Source of the DNA: Deltaproteobacteria bacterium | GTDB lineage: Bacteria; Myxococcota_A; UBA9160; UBA4427 | Reading direction: 5' to 3' | Length of the DNA stretch: 38,746 bases | Assembly (NCBI GenBank): GCA_019310975.1 | Contig: JAFDDH010000011.1 | Location: 1 to 38,746, forward strand | Part shown: piece by piece, positions 31,975 to 38,746 of the stretch | Layout of the letters: the number at the start of each line of letters is the position of its first letter | Numbering within the stretch: the first letter of the stretch is position 1 | Position numbers and translations under genes: made by a program | Notes under the pieces: generated by a model | Databases searched by the model: none | What the model was told of the DNA's origin: nothing | Seen by the model: only the letters and a program-made list of their open reading frames with translations

Positions 31975-32646
31975 ATGGACCGGGTTCGCATCACACATTT
32001 CTCCGATCTGCTCTGTGTCTGGGCCTACGTGTCTCAGATCCGCTGCGACGAGCTCGTCGAGGCTTTCGCCAGCCGCGTTTCCATCGATACCCGTTTCCTA
32101 CACGTCTTCGGAGACGTGACGGGCAAGATCGAGACTGCGTGGGCGAGTCGCGGTGGCATCGACGGCTATGCGAAGCACGTTCGTGAGGTCGTCGAAGGAT
32201 TCGACCATGTCGAGTTGCATCCCCGGGTCTGGACCCTGAACACACCGACGTCCTCGATGCCGGCCCACCTGCTCCTCTGCGCCATTCGCCTGCTCGAGAG
32301 GGCTGGCGAGGTCGAAGAGGGCACGTCAGTCAAGACCGCGTGGGCGCTGCGGGAGGCCTTCTTCGCGCGATGCGAAGACATCTCCGACGGCACCGTCCTG
32401 CTCGAGGTGGCGGGAACTTGTTCTGCGAACGTGGAGGGGATCGCCACCGTGCTCGGCGATGGCCGGGCCCACGCCGCGCTGGCCGGCGATCTCGAGCAGG
32501 CTCGGGAGCAGATGATCCGCGCAAGCCCCACCCTGGTCTTCAACGAGGGTCGTCAGCGGCTCACTGGCAATGTGGGCTACCGGATCATCGAGGCCAATGT
32601 GCGCGAGCTGCTCGAGCAGTCGGCCGACCAGCAGTCCTGGTGCTGA
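31975..32646 (+). CDS. DsbA/HCCA-isomerase-like thioredoxin-fold protein
   Basis: A 223-residue protein starting MDRVRITHFSDLLCVWAYVS. The thioredoxin-type start is usually 'SDP.CPWC' in FrnE-like oxidoreductases; here it is LCVWAY, with only the first Cys (Cys14). Other blocks fit the DsbA-family helical insert: MPAHLLLCAIRLLERAGE, WALREAFFARCEDISD and the cis-Pro region ASPTLVFNEGRQRLTGNVGY (509-520 region of the fold, followed by RIIEANVRELL). The C-terminus -QQSWC occurs in a subset of deltaproteobacterial homologues. With one active-site Cys it is more likely a GSH-transferase or isomerase-type enzyme than a disulfide oxidase. No signal peptide. Confidence 0.72.
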   Translation: MDRVRITHFSDLLCVWAYVSQIRCDELVEAFASRVSIDTRFLHVFGDVTGKIETAWASRGGIDGYAKHVREVVEGFDHVELHPRVWTLNTPTSSMPAHLLLCAIRLLERAGEVEEGTSVKTAWALREAFFARCEDISDGTVLLEVAGTCSANVEGIATVLGDGRAHAALAGDLEQAREQMIRASPTLVFNEGRQRLTGNVGYRIIEANVRELLEQSADQQSWC

Positions 32647-32674
32647 TGGCGGTCATCGACGGTCGGGCTCTGCT

Positions 32675-32753
32675 GGCCACGGCCGTGGCTCGTGCCGTGG
32701 CCGATCGCGCCGGTGGGTCTCGGACTGCGGGCACTGGGTGGCTGGCGCGATCG
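32675..32753. other. Two successive inverted repeats between convergent genes
   Basis: GGCCACGGC (32675-32683) pairs with GCCGTGGCC (32694-32702) across 10 bases. The next bases start a second inverted repeat: CGATCGCGCC (32702-32711) with GGCGCGATCG (32744-32753) across 32 bases. They fill the 121-base gap between the DsbA-like gene and the end of the GH20 gene. A bidirectional terminator or transcription barrier is plausible, though no T-run follows. Confidence 0.45.
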
Positions 32754-32767
32754 CGGCCTCGGCGAAG

Positions 32768-34771
32768 TCAATCGAACGTCTCGCGCATGCTCTCGATGGC
32801 CCTGCGGTGATCGACGGGCTCGTGCGCTGGTGCCGGGCCGGGTCGGTTCATCTCGAGCGCGCGCGCCGCCGCGCGCAAATGCCGCGCGGAGCGCATCAGG
32901 CGCTGCCGGGTCGTGTCGAGATTCGAGATCTGGCTGCGGGACAGCCAGAGCTTGCGAAGCCTGCGACCCAGACCCTTCTGCTCGTCGGCCAAAGCCACCA
33001 GGCGGCGTGCCAGTGCACGTCGCTCGTGCGCCTTCCATTTTGAAGGCTCACGCCGCCAGTCTACGTACTCCAATCCGGCCAATGCCTTGTGGACGGAGAA
33101 GAGCGTTGCATCCAGTGCGTAGAGCATCTCGTCGAGGGCGAGAAGCCCGCGTGTCGTCTTTTTGCGCGCCGCCTGGATTCGCGGACGCAAGCGCTCGAGC
33201 CGGGTATCGAGGCTGCGAAGCTTGCCTTTCTGGCACGCCTTGACGAAATACGCGCTCTCGATGCTGTCGAAGAAGAGGTATTGGAGCGGTGAGCCGTTGA
33301 AGATTGCAAAGCCGGGATCGTGCAATGCGCCGAGGGCGTGGTAGAGCCGCGCCACCTCGCCGCGCGAATCCCCGAAGACCAACCGTGAGAAGGCCTTGTC
33401 GAAGTCCTTCTTCTCGGCCGGGCCCGACCAGCTTTCCTGCGCCCCCCATGCGTAGGCGAGGAAGGAGTTGCCCTCTAGGTTGTAGTGGCCGAAGTCTCCC
33501 CAATCCGTGTTGACGAGGCCGATCGCACCGTACCTTCGCCCCGCGTCGGCCCAGCGCGAGATGTTCTCCAGGCTGTTCTGCATGCGTGGGAAGAGACAGT
33601 TCCAGCTCGACGTACCAGGGCAGACCATGAACTCGAGTCCATGACGCGCGAAGACCTCGACGCGGTCGTAGTCGAACTCAGCCTCGTACCACCAATCGAG
33701 CAGCACCAGATCGCGGCTGATCTCGGGGATGCGCTCCGGATGCGCGTGGACGACGTCCCCCCAGATCATCGTACGCTTGCCGTGGCGACGGGCCAGGTCG
33801 CGGATGCGTCGCACGTGCTCCAGGTAGAGGCCACCGGGTCCGAATGTCTCGTTCTCGTGCTTCGAACGCCCGCGACCGAGGTCCCAGGGCTCGTCGCAAT
33901 TCGCATTGAAGAGCCCGGAGCGGAAGTTGGGCAAGTACTCGTCGTAGAGATCGGCGAGGAGCGTGTAGGTTCCGGGCTCGCTGGGGGCGACCGTCCAGCC
34001 CATGTCGGTCTCGGCCAGATGCCGATAGGCGGGCAGCGAGAGTACGTGCTCCATGTGGCCGAGCGATTGCAGGGTGGGTACCAGATCGACGAAGCGATCG
34101 GCCGCATAGGCGTCGAGGTGGCGCATGGTGGCGGCATCGAGAGGGCTGTCATTCCGCCCAATTTCCGGATGGCGGCGGAAGCGAAATGTGTGTTCGGTGT
34201 AGAGCATCAGCATGTTGAGCTTCAGGGATGCGCAGAAATCGATCAGCGCTTCCAGGCTCGCGCGGGTTGGCACCTTGCCGCGTGAGACGTCGAGCATGAT
34301 GCCGCGCTGGCGCAGCGCCGGTCCGTCGTCGATCCGGCAGGCCGGTATCCGGCCCCGTGCGTCGACGAGTTGGAGCAGAGTCTCGACCGCGTAGCGCAGA
34401 CCGGCCGGGCCGGCGCCCAGCAGGCGAATGCGATTGGCGCCAACCTCCAGCCGGTAGCCGTCGCGCCGCAGGGCGGGGTCGGAGGCGGCCGAGATCTGTG
34501 GAGATAGGGCCAGCACGATGTGCGGGCCGAGGCCCTCCGTGCGCGCGTGGCCCTCGATTGCAAGCGCGGCGCCGCAGCGCTCGCGGATCCCCTCGCGCAG
34601 CCGTGCCGCGGTGATTTCGAGGCGCCGGTCGAATGACTTCGTCCCGGCTCCCGTGATCGCGATCGGGATGCCCTCCGCGAGCCGGAAACTCCCGGCCTTG
34701 GCGCGCGGGCTGCGCGGATGGGGCACGAGCGGAGGCAGCGGCCGCGGCCTCTGCCGAGCGGCGGGAGACAT
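32768..34771 (-). CDS. Glycoside hydrolase family 20 beta-N-acetylhexosaminidase
   Basis: A 667-residue protein, starting MSPAARQRPRP at ATG 34771. Residues 30-150 are the GH20b-type N-terminal domain (DGYRLEVGANRIRLLGAGPA, GLRYAVETLLQLVD). The TIM barrel begins QRGIMLDVSRGKVPTRASLE and includes MLYTEHTFRFRRHPEIGRN and the catalytic Asp293-Glu294 pair in NANCDEPWDLG, the GH20 hallmark for substrate-assisted hydrolysis. The last 190 residues are helical and Arg/Lys-rich (RLRPRIQAARKKTT, WKAHERRALARRLV), unlike most GH20s. No signal peptide, so it probably acts in the cytoplasm on chitin or peptidoglycan-derived sugars. The frame is open upstream to 35080, but that stretch looks non-coding. Confidence 0.85.
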   Translation of the reverse strand: MSPAARQRPRPLPPLVPHPRSPRAKAGSFRLAEGIPIAITGAGTKSFDRRLEITAARLREGIRERCGAALAIEGHARTEGLGPHIVLALSPQISAASDPALRRDGYRLEVGANRIRLLGAGPAGLRYAVETLLQLVDARGRIPACRIDDGPALRQRGIMLDVSRGKVPTRASLEALIDFCASLKLNMLMLYTEHTFRFRRHPEIGRNDSPLDAATMRHLDAYAADRFVDLVPTLQSLGHMEHVLSLPAYRHLAETDMGWTVAPSEPGTYTLLADLYDEYLPNFRSGLFNANCDEPWDLGRGRSKHENETFGPGGLYLEHVRRIRDLARRHGKRTMIWGDVVHAHPERIPEISRDLVLLDWWYEAEFDYDRVEVFARHGLEFMVCPGTSSWNCLFPRMQNSLENISRWADAGRRYGAIGLVNTDWGDFGHYNLEGNSFLAYAWGAQESWSGPAEKKDFDKAFSRLVFGDSRGEVARLYHALGALHDPGFAIFNGSPLQYLFFDSIESAYFVKACQKGKLRSLDTRLERLRPRIQAARKKTTRGLLALDEMLYALDATLFSVHKALAGLEYVDWRREPSKWKAHERRALARRLVALADEQKGLGRRLRKLWLSRSQISNLDTTRQRLMRSARHLRAAARALEMNRPGPAPAHEPVDHRRAIESMRETFD

Positions 34772-35098
34772 CCGGCGAGTATACGCAGGCGTCCCGGGCG
34801 AGGCGGGCGCAGAAAGTGAAAGCGCCCGAACCGGCTCCTCGCAGATGCGAGGGGAGGGGTAGCCAGCTCGGGCGCCAAACCCTGGAGTCGCCCGGCCCGC
34901 TCGTCGCCAGGCCCGCGCTCCTTCCGAGCCCCTGACCAGAGCAAGCCCCGTGCCAGCCTGACTGATGCGGCAAACGTCACGCCAACTGCGCGGATTCTCG
35001 TCGACTGCGCTCGTCCGGTCGAAGCGAGCGCGCGCCGGCCGCGCAGTGGATCGGCAAGCAATCCCGGCACGGTGACACAAATTGCGTCGGGTACTCTC
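34772..35098. other. Intergenic region with a long structured element
   Basis: 327 bases upstream of the GH20 gene and downstream of the homocysteine methyltransferase-type gene, both leftward. Positions 34822-34875 can fold into one long imperfect stem: GCGCCCGA pairs with TCGGGCGC, then CCGGCT with AGCCAG (one G-T pair), then an 8-base bulge and CCTCGC with GCGAGG around a 4-base loop. That makes about 21 pairs within 54 bases, ending about 50 bases before the GH20 start codon. It would lie in the GH20 5' leader. The rest of the gap holds no recognisable gene. Confidence 0.5.
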
Positions 35099-36013
35099 TC
35101 AGGCTTGGGCGAGTGCGCGGGCCATGGCACGCGTATGGTCCGGCGTCGCCCCACAGCAGCCACCCACGAGCCGCGCGCCGGCGCGGATCCAACTCGAGCC
35201 GTGACGTGCGAACTCGTCGGGCGTGCAGTCGCCGCCCGGCGCGAAGCCCGAGTCGTCCCCGGGCTCGCCCAGATTGGCGTAGATGCCGAAGGGCATCCCG
35301 CACGATTGGAGGACAGAGAGGCAGGCCGGCACCGAGGCGGGGGGCAGACAATTGACTGCGACCCCGAGCGGCCCGCTGGCTGTGATCCGATCGAGGGCCT
35401 CGGCCAGATCTTCTCCGGAGAGGAGCTTTGCGCCCTCCCAGCACACGAAGCTGACCACGAAGGGCAGGGCGGTTGCCTGCGCGGCGCGCGCTGCGGCCAC
35501 CGCCTCGACGAGGCTGTTCATCGTCTCCACCAGGATCAGATCGACGCCCGCCATCCGGAGGTTTGCAGCGTGCCGGGCGTGCTCGCCGGCGAGCTCCTCC
35601 TCGGCGGGGACGAGATCGGGCCGATAGCAGTCTTCGAGCGGCGGCGCCGAGCCTGCGACGAAGACACGGTGGGCGGCGTACGCGGCCCCTTCGCGCGCCA
35701 GCCTGACCGCCAGCTGGGTGAGTTCGGCGTCCCGCGCCGCCAGGCCGGGGTCGGCCGCCGATGCGCGCAGGAGCGTTCGCCGCTGGGTGCGGAAGGTGGC
35801 GGCCGTCACGATCTCGGCGCCCGCCTGGGCGTGATCGGCGTGGATTCGTCTGAGCCAGTCCGGTGCAGCGAGTAGCGCATGGGTCGACCAGAGCGGCAGA
35901 CCGGTGTACAGACCGCGGCGCTCGAGCTCGGTCCCCGTGGCTCCGTCGAGGAGCAGGGGCGGGCCCTTCTGGAGCCGCTCACGCAGTGCCCCGGATGCCG
36001 TCCCCTCCACCAT
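35099..36013 (-). CDS. Homocysteine S-methyltransferase-family protein
   Basis: A 304-residue protein. ATG 36013 has GGGGAG 9 bases upstream. The barrel begins PLLLDGATGTELERRGL and contains EIVTAATFRTQRRTL, LILVETMNSLVEAVAAAR and the zinc site: Cys222 (VAVNCLPP) and Cys286/Cys287 (LVGGCCGATPDH). These are the three Cys ligands of Hcy-binding domains as in MmuM, MetH and BHMT. It would transfer a methyl group (from S-methylmethionine or similar) to homocysteine; the donor is not evident. Transcribed divergently from the right-edge gene across only 47 bases. Confidence 0.88.
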   Translation of the reverse strand: MVEGTASGALRERLQKGPPLLLDGATGTELERRGLYTGLPLWSTHALLAAPDWLRRIHADHAQAGAEIVTAATFRTQRRTLLRASAADPGLAARDAELTQLAVRLAREGAAYAAHRVFVAGSAPPLEDCYRPDLVPAEEELAGEHARHAANLRMAGVDLILVETMNSLVEAVAAARAAQATALPFVVSFVCWEGAKLLSGEDLAEALDRITASGPLGVAVNCLPPASVPACLSVLQSCGMPFGIYANLGEPGDDSGFAPGGDCTPDEFARHGSSWIRAGARLVGGCCGATPDHTRAMARALAQA

Positions 36014-36060
36014 CGGGCGATGCTCCCCTGCCTGTCGCGTCTACCCCGCGATACCCTGGC

Positions 36061-38746
36061 ATGATGCAACGTCCGCTCGCGAGCAGCACACCGGACGCGA
36101 GGGGGGCGCGGATCCTGCCGCTGCATGTCGCCGTCTGCACCGGCGAGAGCGGCGGATGGGAAGAGCGCGCTCACGTGCTCTCCAGCGACGTCCTGCGCTT
36201 CGCGGATGGAGCCCTCGACGTGATTCTGGTGCGCCACGATCACGGCGAGGCCGCAACGCTGGACGTCTCGATCATGAATGCGGGCGCAGACCCGCTGCGC
36301 GTCCAAGCCGTGGAGCTGGCCTTCGATTTTCTGGGTCACGAGGCCTCCTCTCTCCGCTTCCTGCGGCACGGCTGGCAGTCCTGGTCGTTCACCGGTACGC
36401 GCGCCCTCGACGAGGCGGGCGAGCCCGCCTTCCCATCGGGCCCCTGGCTGCGTGGCATGTATCACTGCGTCGGCGTTCCGGGTCCGCGCCGCGAGGGCTG
36501 GCATGAGTCGGAGATCGTCTCGCTGGTGGGGGCGAGTGGGGGAGGCCCGGCCGCCCTGGTGGGTGTACTTGAGACGGGAAGCGCGTTTGGGATCGTGTAT
36601 CTACGTCCGGGTGGGCTCGACGCCGCGGGCGAACGCAGTGTGCGGATCGTCGCGGAGCTGCGCGCCGAGATCGTGCTCGAGCCCGGCGCGCGGCGCGATC
36701 TCGAGTCCGTTCGTGTCGCTGTCGGCAGCGATGCCAATGCGCTCCTCGAGCGATTCGCGGAGCTCTGGGGCGAGCGCGCGGGCGCGCGGCGCGATGCCAT
36801 ATACCGGTCCGGCTGGTGCAGCTGGTACCACTTTTTCCGCGACGTGAATGAAGACGATCTGCTGCGCAACCTCGACGCCATGGTGTCGGATCGGTCCGGC
36901 ATCCCAATCTCTCTCATCCAGCTCGATGACGGCTACCAGCGAACCATCGGCGATTGGCTGCACACCAACGAGAAATTTCCGCGCGGTCTCGCCCCGATCG
37001 CGCAGGTGATCCGCGAGGCCGGCTTCGAGGCAGGCATCTGGACGGCGCCATTCGCGGCCTCCGCCGAGAGCCGGGTGCTGGTCGAGCACCCCGACTGGGC
37101 GCTCAAGCATGGCGATCACTGGCAGCGCGGAACGCTCAACCCGGATTGGAGCGCCGATGGATGGGTGTACGCGCTCGACACGAGTCGGACCGAGGTCCTT
37201 GGTTACCTCGAAGGCGTCTTTCGCGAGCTCGCCGCGATCGGCTTCACGTATCAGAAGCTCGACTTCCTATATATGGCCTGCATGGAAGCGGGAGCCCACG
37301 ATCCGGCGCAGACGCGCGCCGAGCGGCTGCGCGCCGGGCTGCTGGCGATTCGGCGCGGCGCCGGGACGGACGCGTTCCTGCTGGGATGCGGCTGCCCACT
37401 GGGTCCCGCCGTCGGCGTGGTGGACGGGATGCGGATCGGCCCCGACGTGGCGCCCTGCTGGGATATGGATCAGCCCCGGGTGATTCCGGGCCTCGAGCGC
37501 GTGCTGCCTTCAACGCGCAGCGCCATCCGCAGCATCCTGAATCGAGTCTTCATGCACCGCCGGCTCTGGCTGAACGATCCCGACTGCCTGATGGTTCGCG
37601 GCCGGCAGACGCGGCTGCTGCCCCACGAGGCGCGCAGTCTGGCTGATGTGATCGCGCTGACCGGAGGTATGACGCTCTTCAGCGACGATGTCGCGCTGCT
37701 GGGCGATGCCGAGCGCCGCCTCGTGCGCGAGGTGGTGGAACTGGGCCGGGAAGTCGACGCGATAGCGCCGCGGGGGAGCGCACGCTTGATCGACCCACTT
37801 GGATCCGACGATGCAACCCGCGTCGTGACCGCAGGTGTCGGACGCGATGCGCTGCTGGCCAGTGTGAATATGTCGGAGGGGCCGGTCACGCTCGATTTCG
37901 CCCTCGGCGCCCAAGGGCTGATGCCGGGGCCCCATACCGTGGAGCCGATCCACGCCGCTGCGAGAGCGGGTGAGCGCGCGCCAGAGCAATCCGCGGTCCC
38001 CACCCGGAAGCTGATTGCGCACGAGAGTGCGGCCTGCCGCATCGCGCCGGCTCGCGACTGGGTGGTCTTCTGCGATTTCGACGGGACCTTCTCGGTGCAG
38101 GATGTTGGCAGCACACTGGTCCGCGCGCGGCTGCCGGAACGCCGTGCTGAGCTCTGGCAGCGCTACGAGGATGGCGAGTTCGACGCCTGGGAGTACTACG
38201 TGGAGCTCTTCTCTGGCTTCGATTGTCCGCGCGAGGAGGTCGACGCCTTTCTGGGCACCATCGACCTCGATCCCGGCGCGAGTGAGCTGGTGGCGTGGTG
38301 CGCGAAGCAGGCGGTTCCGTTGCGCATCCTCTCCGATGGCTTCGACTACAACCTCGAGCGCCTGCAGGCCATATACGACATCCCCTTCGAGTACGCGTCG
38401 AATCACCTCGAGTTCGAAGGCACGCAGTGGCGCATCGAGCCCGGGGGTCGCAATCCCGACTGTGGCTGCGGGACGGGTTGCTGCAAACGCGCGAAGATCG
38501 ACGCCTGGCGGGCCGCGCATCCCGGTGCATTCTGCGTCCACGTGGGCAACGGGCGTGTCTCGGATCTCTGCGGCGCGCTGGCCGCGGACCTGGTATTCGC
38601 CAAGGACTCCCTGGCCCCCGCATTGAGCGAGCGCGGCCGGGCTACCGTCCCCGGCCCGGGAGAATCACCTGTGTCCGATTCCGAACGCAAGAACGTGGTG
38701 GTGGTGGGAGCCGGTTTGGCGGGACTGGCTGCTGCGTGGCGCCTCA
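36061..38746 (+). CDS. GH36 alpha-galactosidase fused to a HAD phosphatase and an FAD/NAD(P)-binding domain (partial)
   Basis: One frame is open from ATG 36061 to the right edge (895 codons, no stop). Residues 1-650 are a clan GH-D alpha-galactosidase of the TmGalA type: RHGWQSWSF, SGWCSWYHFF (250-259), LIQLDDGYQ (285-293), nucleophile Asp401 (YQKLDFLY), acid/base Asp462 (MRIGPDVAPCWD), FMHRRLWLNDPDCLM and a C-terminal sandwich. From residue 667 (WVVFCDFDGTFSVQD; Asp672/Asp674) to 850 follows an MtnX-like HAD-IB phosphatase: Ser758 (ILSDGFDYN), Lys809 in a Cys cluster (DCGCGTGCCKRAKI), and VGNGRVSDL (Asn replaces the usual Asp of GDG). From residue 878 begins a dinucleotide fold (NVVVVGAGLAGLAAAWRL). 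GTG at 38671 has GGGAG upstream and could be an internal start. A sequencing error that removed stops is an alternative. Confidence 0.85.
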   Translation, partial: MMQRPLASSTPDARGARILPLHVAVCTGESGGWEERAHVLSSDVLRFADGALDVILVRHDHGEAATLDVSIMNAGADPLRVQAVELAFDFLGHEASSLRFLRHGWQSWSFTGTRALDEAGEPAFPSGPWLRGMYHCVGVPGPRREGWHESEIVSLVGASGGGPAALVGVLETGSAFGIVYLRPGGLDAAGERSVRIVAELRAEIVLEPGARRDLESVRVAVGSDANALLERFAELWGERAGARRDAIYRSGWCSWYHFFRDVNEDDLLRNLDAMVSDRSGIPISLIQLDDGYQRTIGDWLHTNEKFPRGLAPIAQVIREAGFEAGIWTAPFAASAESRVLVEHPDWALKHGDHWQRGTLNPDWSADGWVYALDTSRTEVLGYLEGVFRELAAIGFTYQKLDFLYMACMEAGAHDPAQTRAERLRAGLLAIRRGAGTDAFLLGCGCPLGPAVGVVDGMRIGPDVAPCWDMDQPRVIPGLERVLPSTRSAIRSILNRVFMHRRLWLNDPDCLMVRGRQTRLLPHEARSLADVIALTGGMTLFSDDVALLGDAERRLVREVVELGREVDAIAPRGSARLIDPLGSDDATRVVTAGVGRDALLASVNMSEGPVTLDFALGAQGLMPGPHTVEPIHAAARAGERAPEQSAVPTRKLIAHESAACRIAPARDWVVFCDFDGTFSVQDVGSTLVRARLPERRAELWQRYEDGEFDAWEYYVELFSGFDCPREEVDAFLGTIDLDPGASELVAWCAKQAVPLRILSDGFDYNLERLQAIYDIPFEYASNHLEFEGTQWRIEPGGRNPDCGCGTGCCKRAKIDAWRAAHPGAFCVHVGNGRVSDLCGALAADLVFAKDSLAPALSERGRATVPGPGESPVSDSERKNVVVVGAGLAGLAAAWRL

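Noticed and set aside
37510-38623. Long minus-strand frames opposite the right-edge gene.
   Set aside because: They are shadows of the GH36-HAD coding strand, Arg-rich and without recognisable motifs.
1-38746. tRNA, rRNA, CRISPR array or replication origin.
   Set aside because: Intergenic gaps were read on both strands and no cloverleaf, rRNA block, repeat-spacer array or DnaA-box cluster was seen; a covariance-model scan could still find a missed small RNA.

Overview
The window is 38.7 kb of strongly GC-rich DNA carrying tightly packed, ordinary bacterial genes. Short operons alternate on the two strands, many genes use GTG or TTG starts behind clear Shine-Dalgarno sites, and several neighbouring genes overlap by 4 to 7 bases. 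An arginine succinyltransferase-type operon, Fur, ComM, lipoproteins, a NRDE/TANGO2 protein and a DsbA-like protein ending in -SWC suggest an uncultured Gram-negative bacterium of the former Deltaproteobacteria (Myxococcota, Desulfobacterota or Binatota-like). This placement is an inference from gene content only. I found no rRNA, tRNA or CRISPR array.

Layout. 0-4.1 kb is accessory in character: a partial orphan protein, a membrane-anchored flavin-type protein, a small exported protein, a zinc ribbon overlapping a GNAT acetyltransferase, a strong inverted repeat, and a tyrosine recombinase broken by one extra base. 4.0-8.85 kb (minus strand) is an arginine-catabolism operon: class III aminotransferase, astA, astD, then a guanidine-modifying (DDAH/amidinotransferase fold) enzyme where astB would be expected; astE is absent. 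9.1-11.7 kb has an endonuclease/exonuclease/phosphatase protein and a MATE exporter. 12.1-15.1 kb (plus strand) has a charged hypothetical protein, Fur, an alkaline-phosphatase-superfamily lipoprotein and a LysW-like mini zinc ribbon, facing rfbA-rfbC. 16.6-20.2 kb (minus strand) encodes both subunits of DNA topoisomerase VI, an archaeal/plant-type enzyme rare in bacteria, behind a small conserved-looking protein. Both subunits carry long Lys/Arg/Ala-rich, histone H1-like N-terminal tails. 20.4-26.1 kb has comM, a lipoprotein that looks like a catalytically dead M28 peptidase, and two secreted proteins (VWA and Asp/Asn-Gly calcium-type repeats) facing each other. 26.5-32.6 kb (plus strand) has a patatin, a NRDE protein overlapping a small Cys-rich protein with a clear terminator, folC, and MAPEG, RidA, DUF4345-type and DsbA-like genes. 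32.8-38.7 kb has a GH20 hexosaminidase, a homocysteine methyltransferase-type gene, and a giant open frame at the right edge.

The two most unusual items are the tailed bacterial Topo VI and the right-edge frame. That frame runs without a stop through a GH36 alpha-galactosidase, an MtnX-like HAD phosphatase and the start of an FAD/NAD(P)-binding oxidoreductase. Both are read directly from the sequence; their biological meaning is inference.
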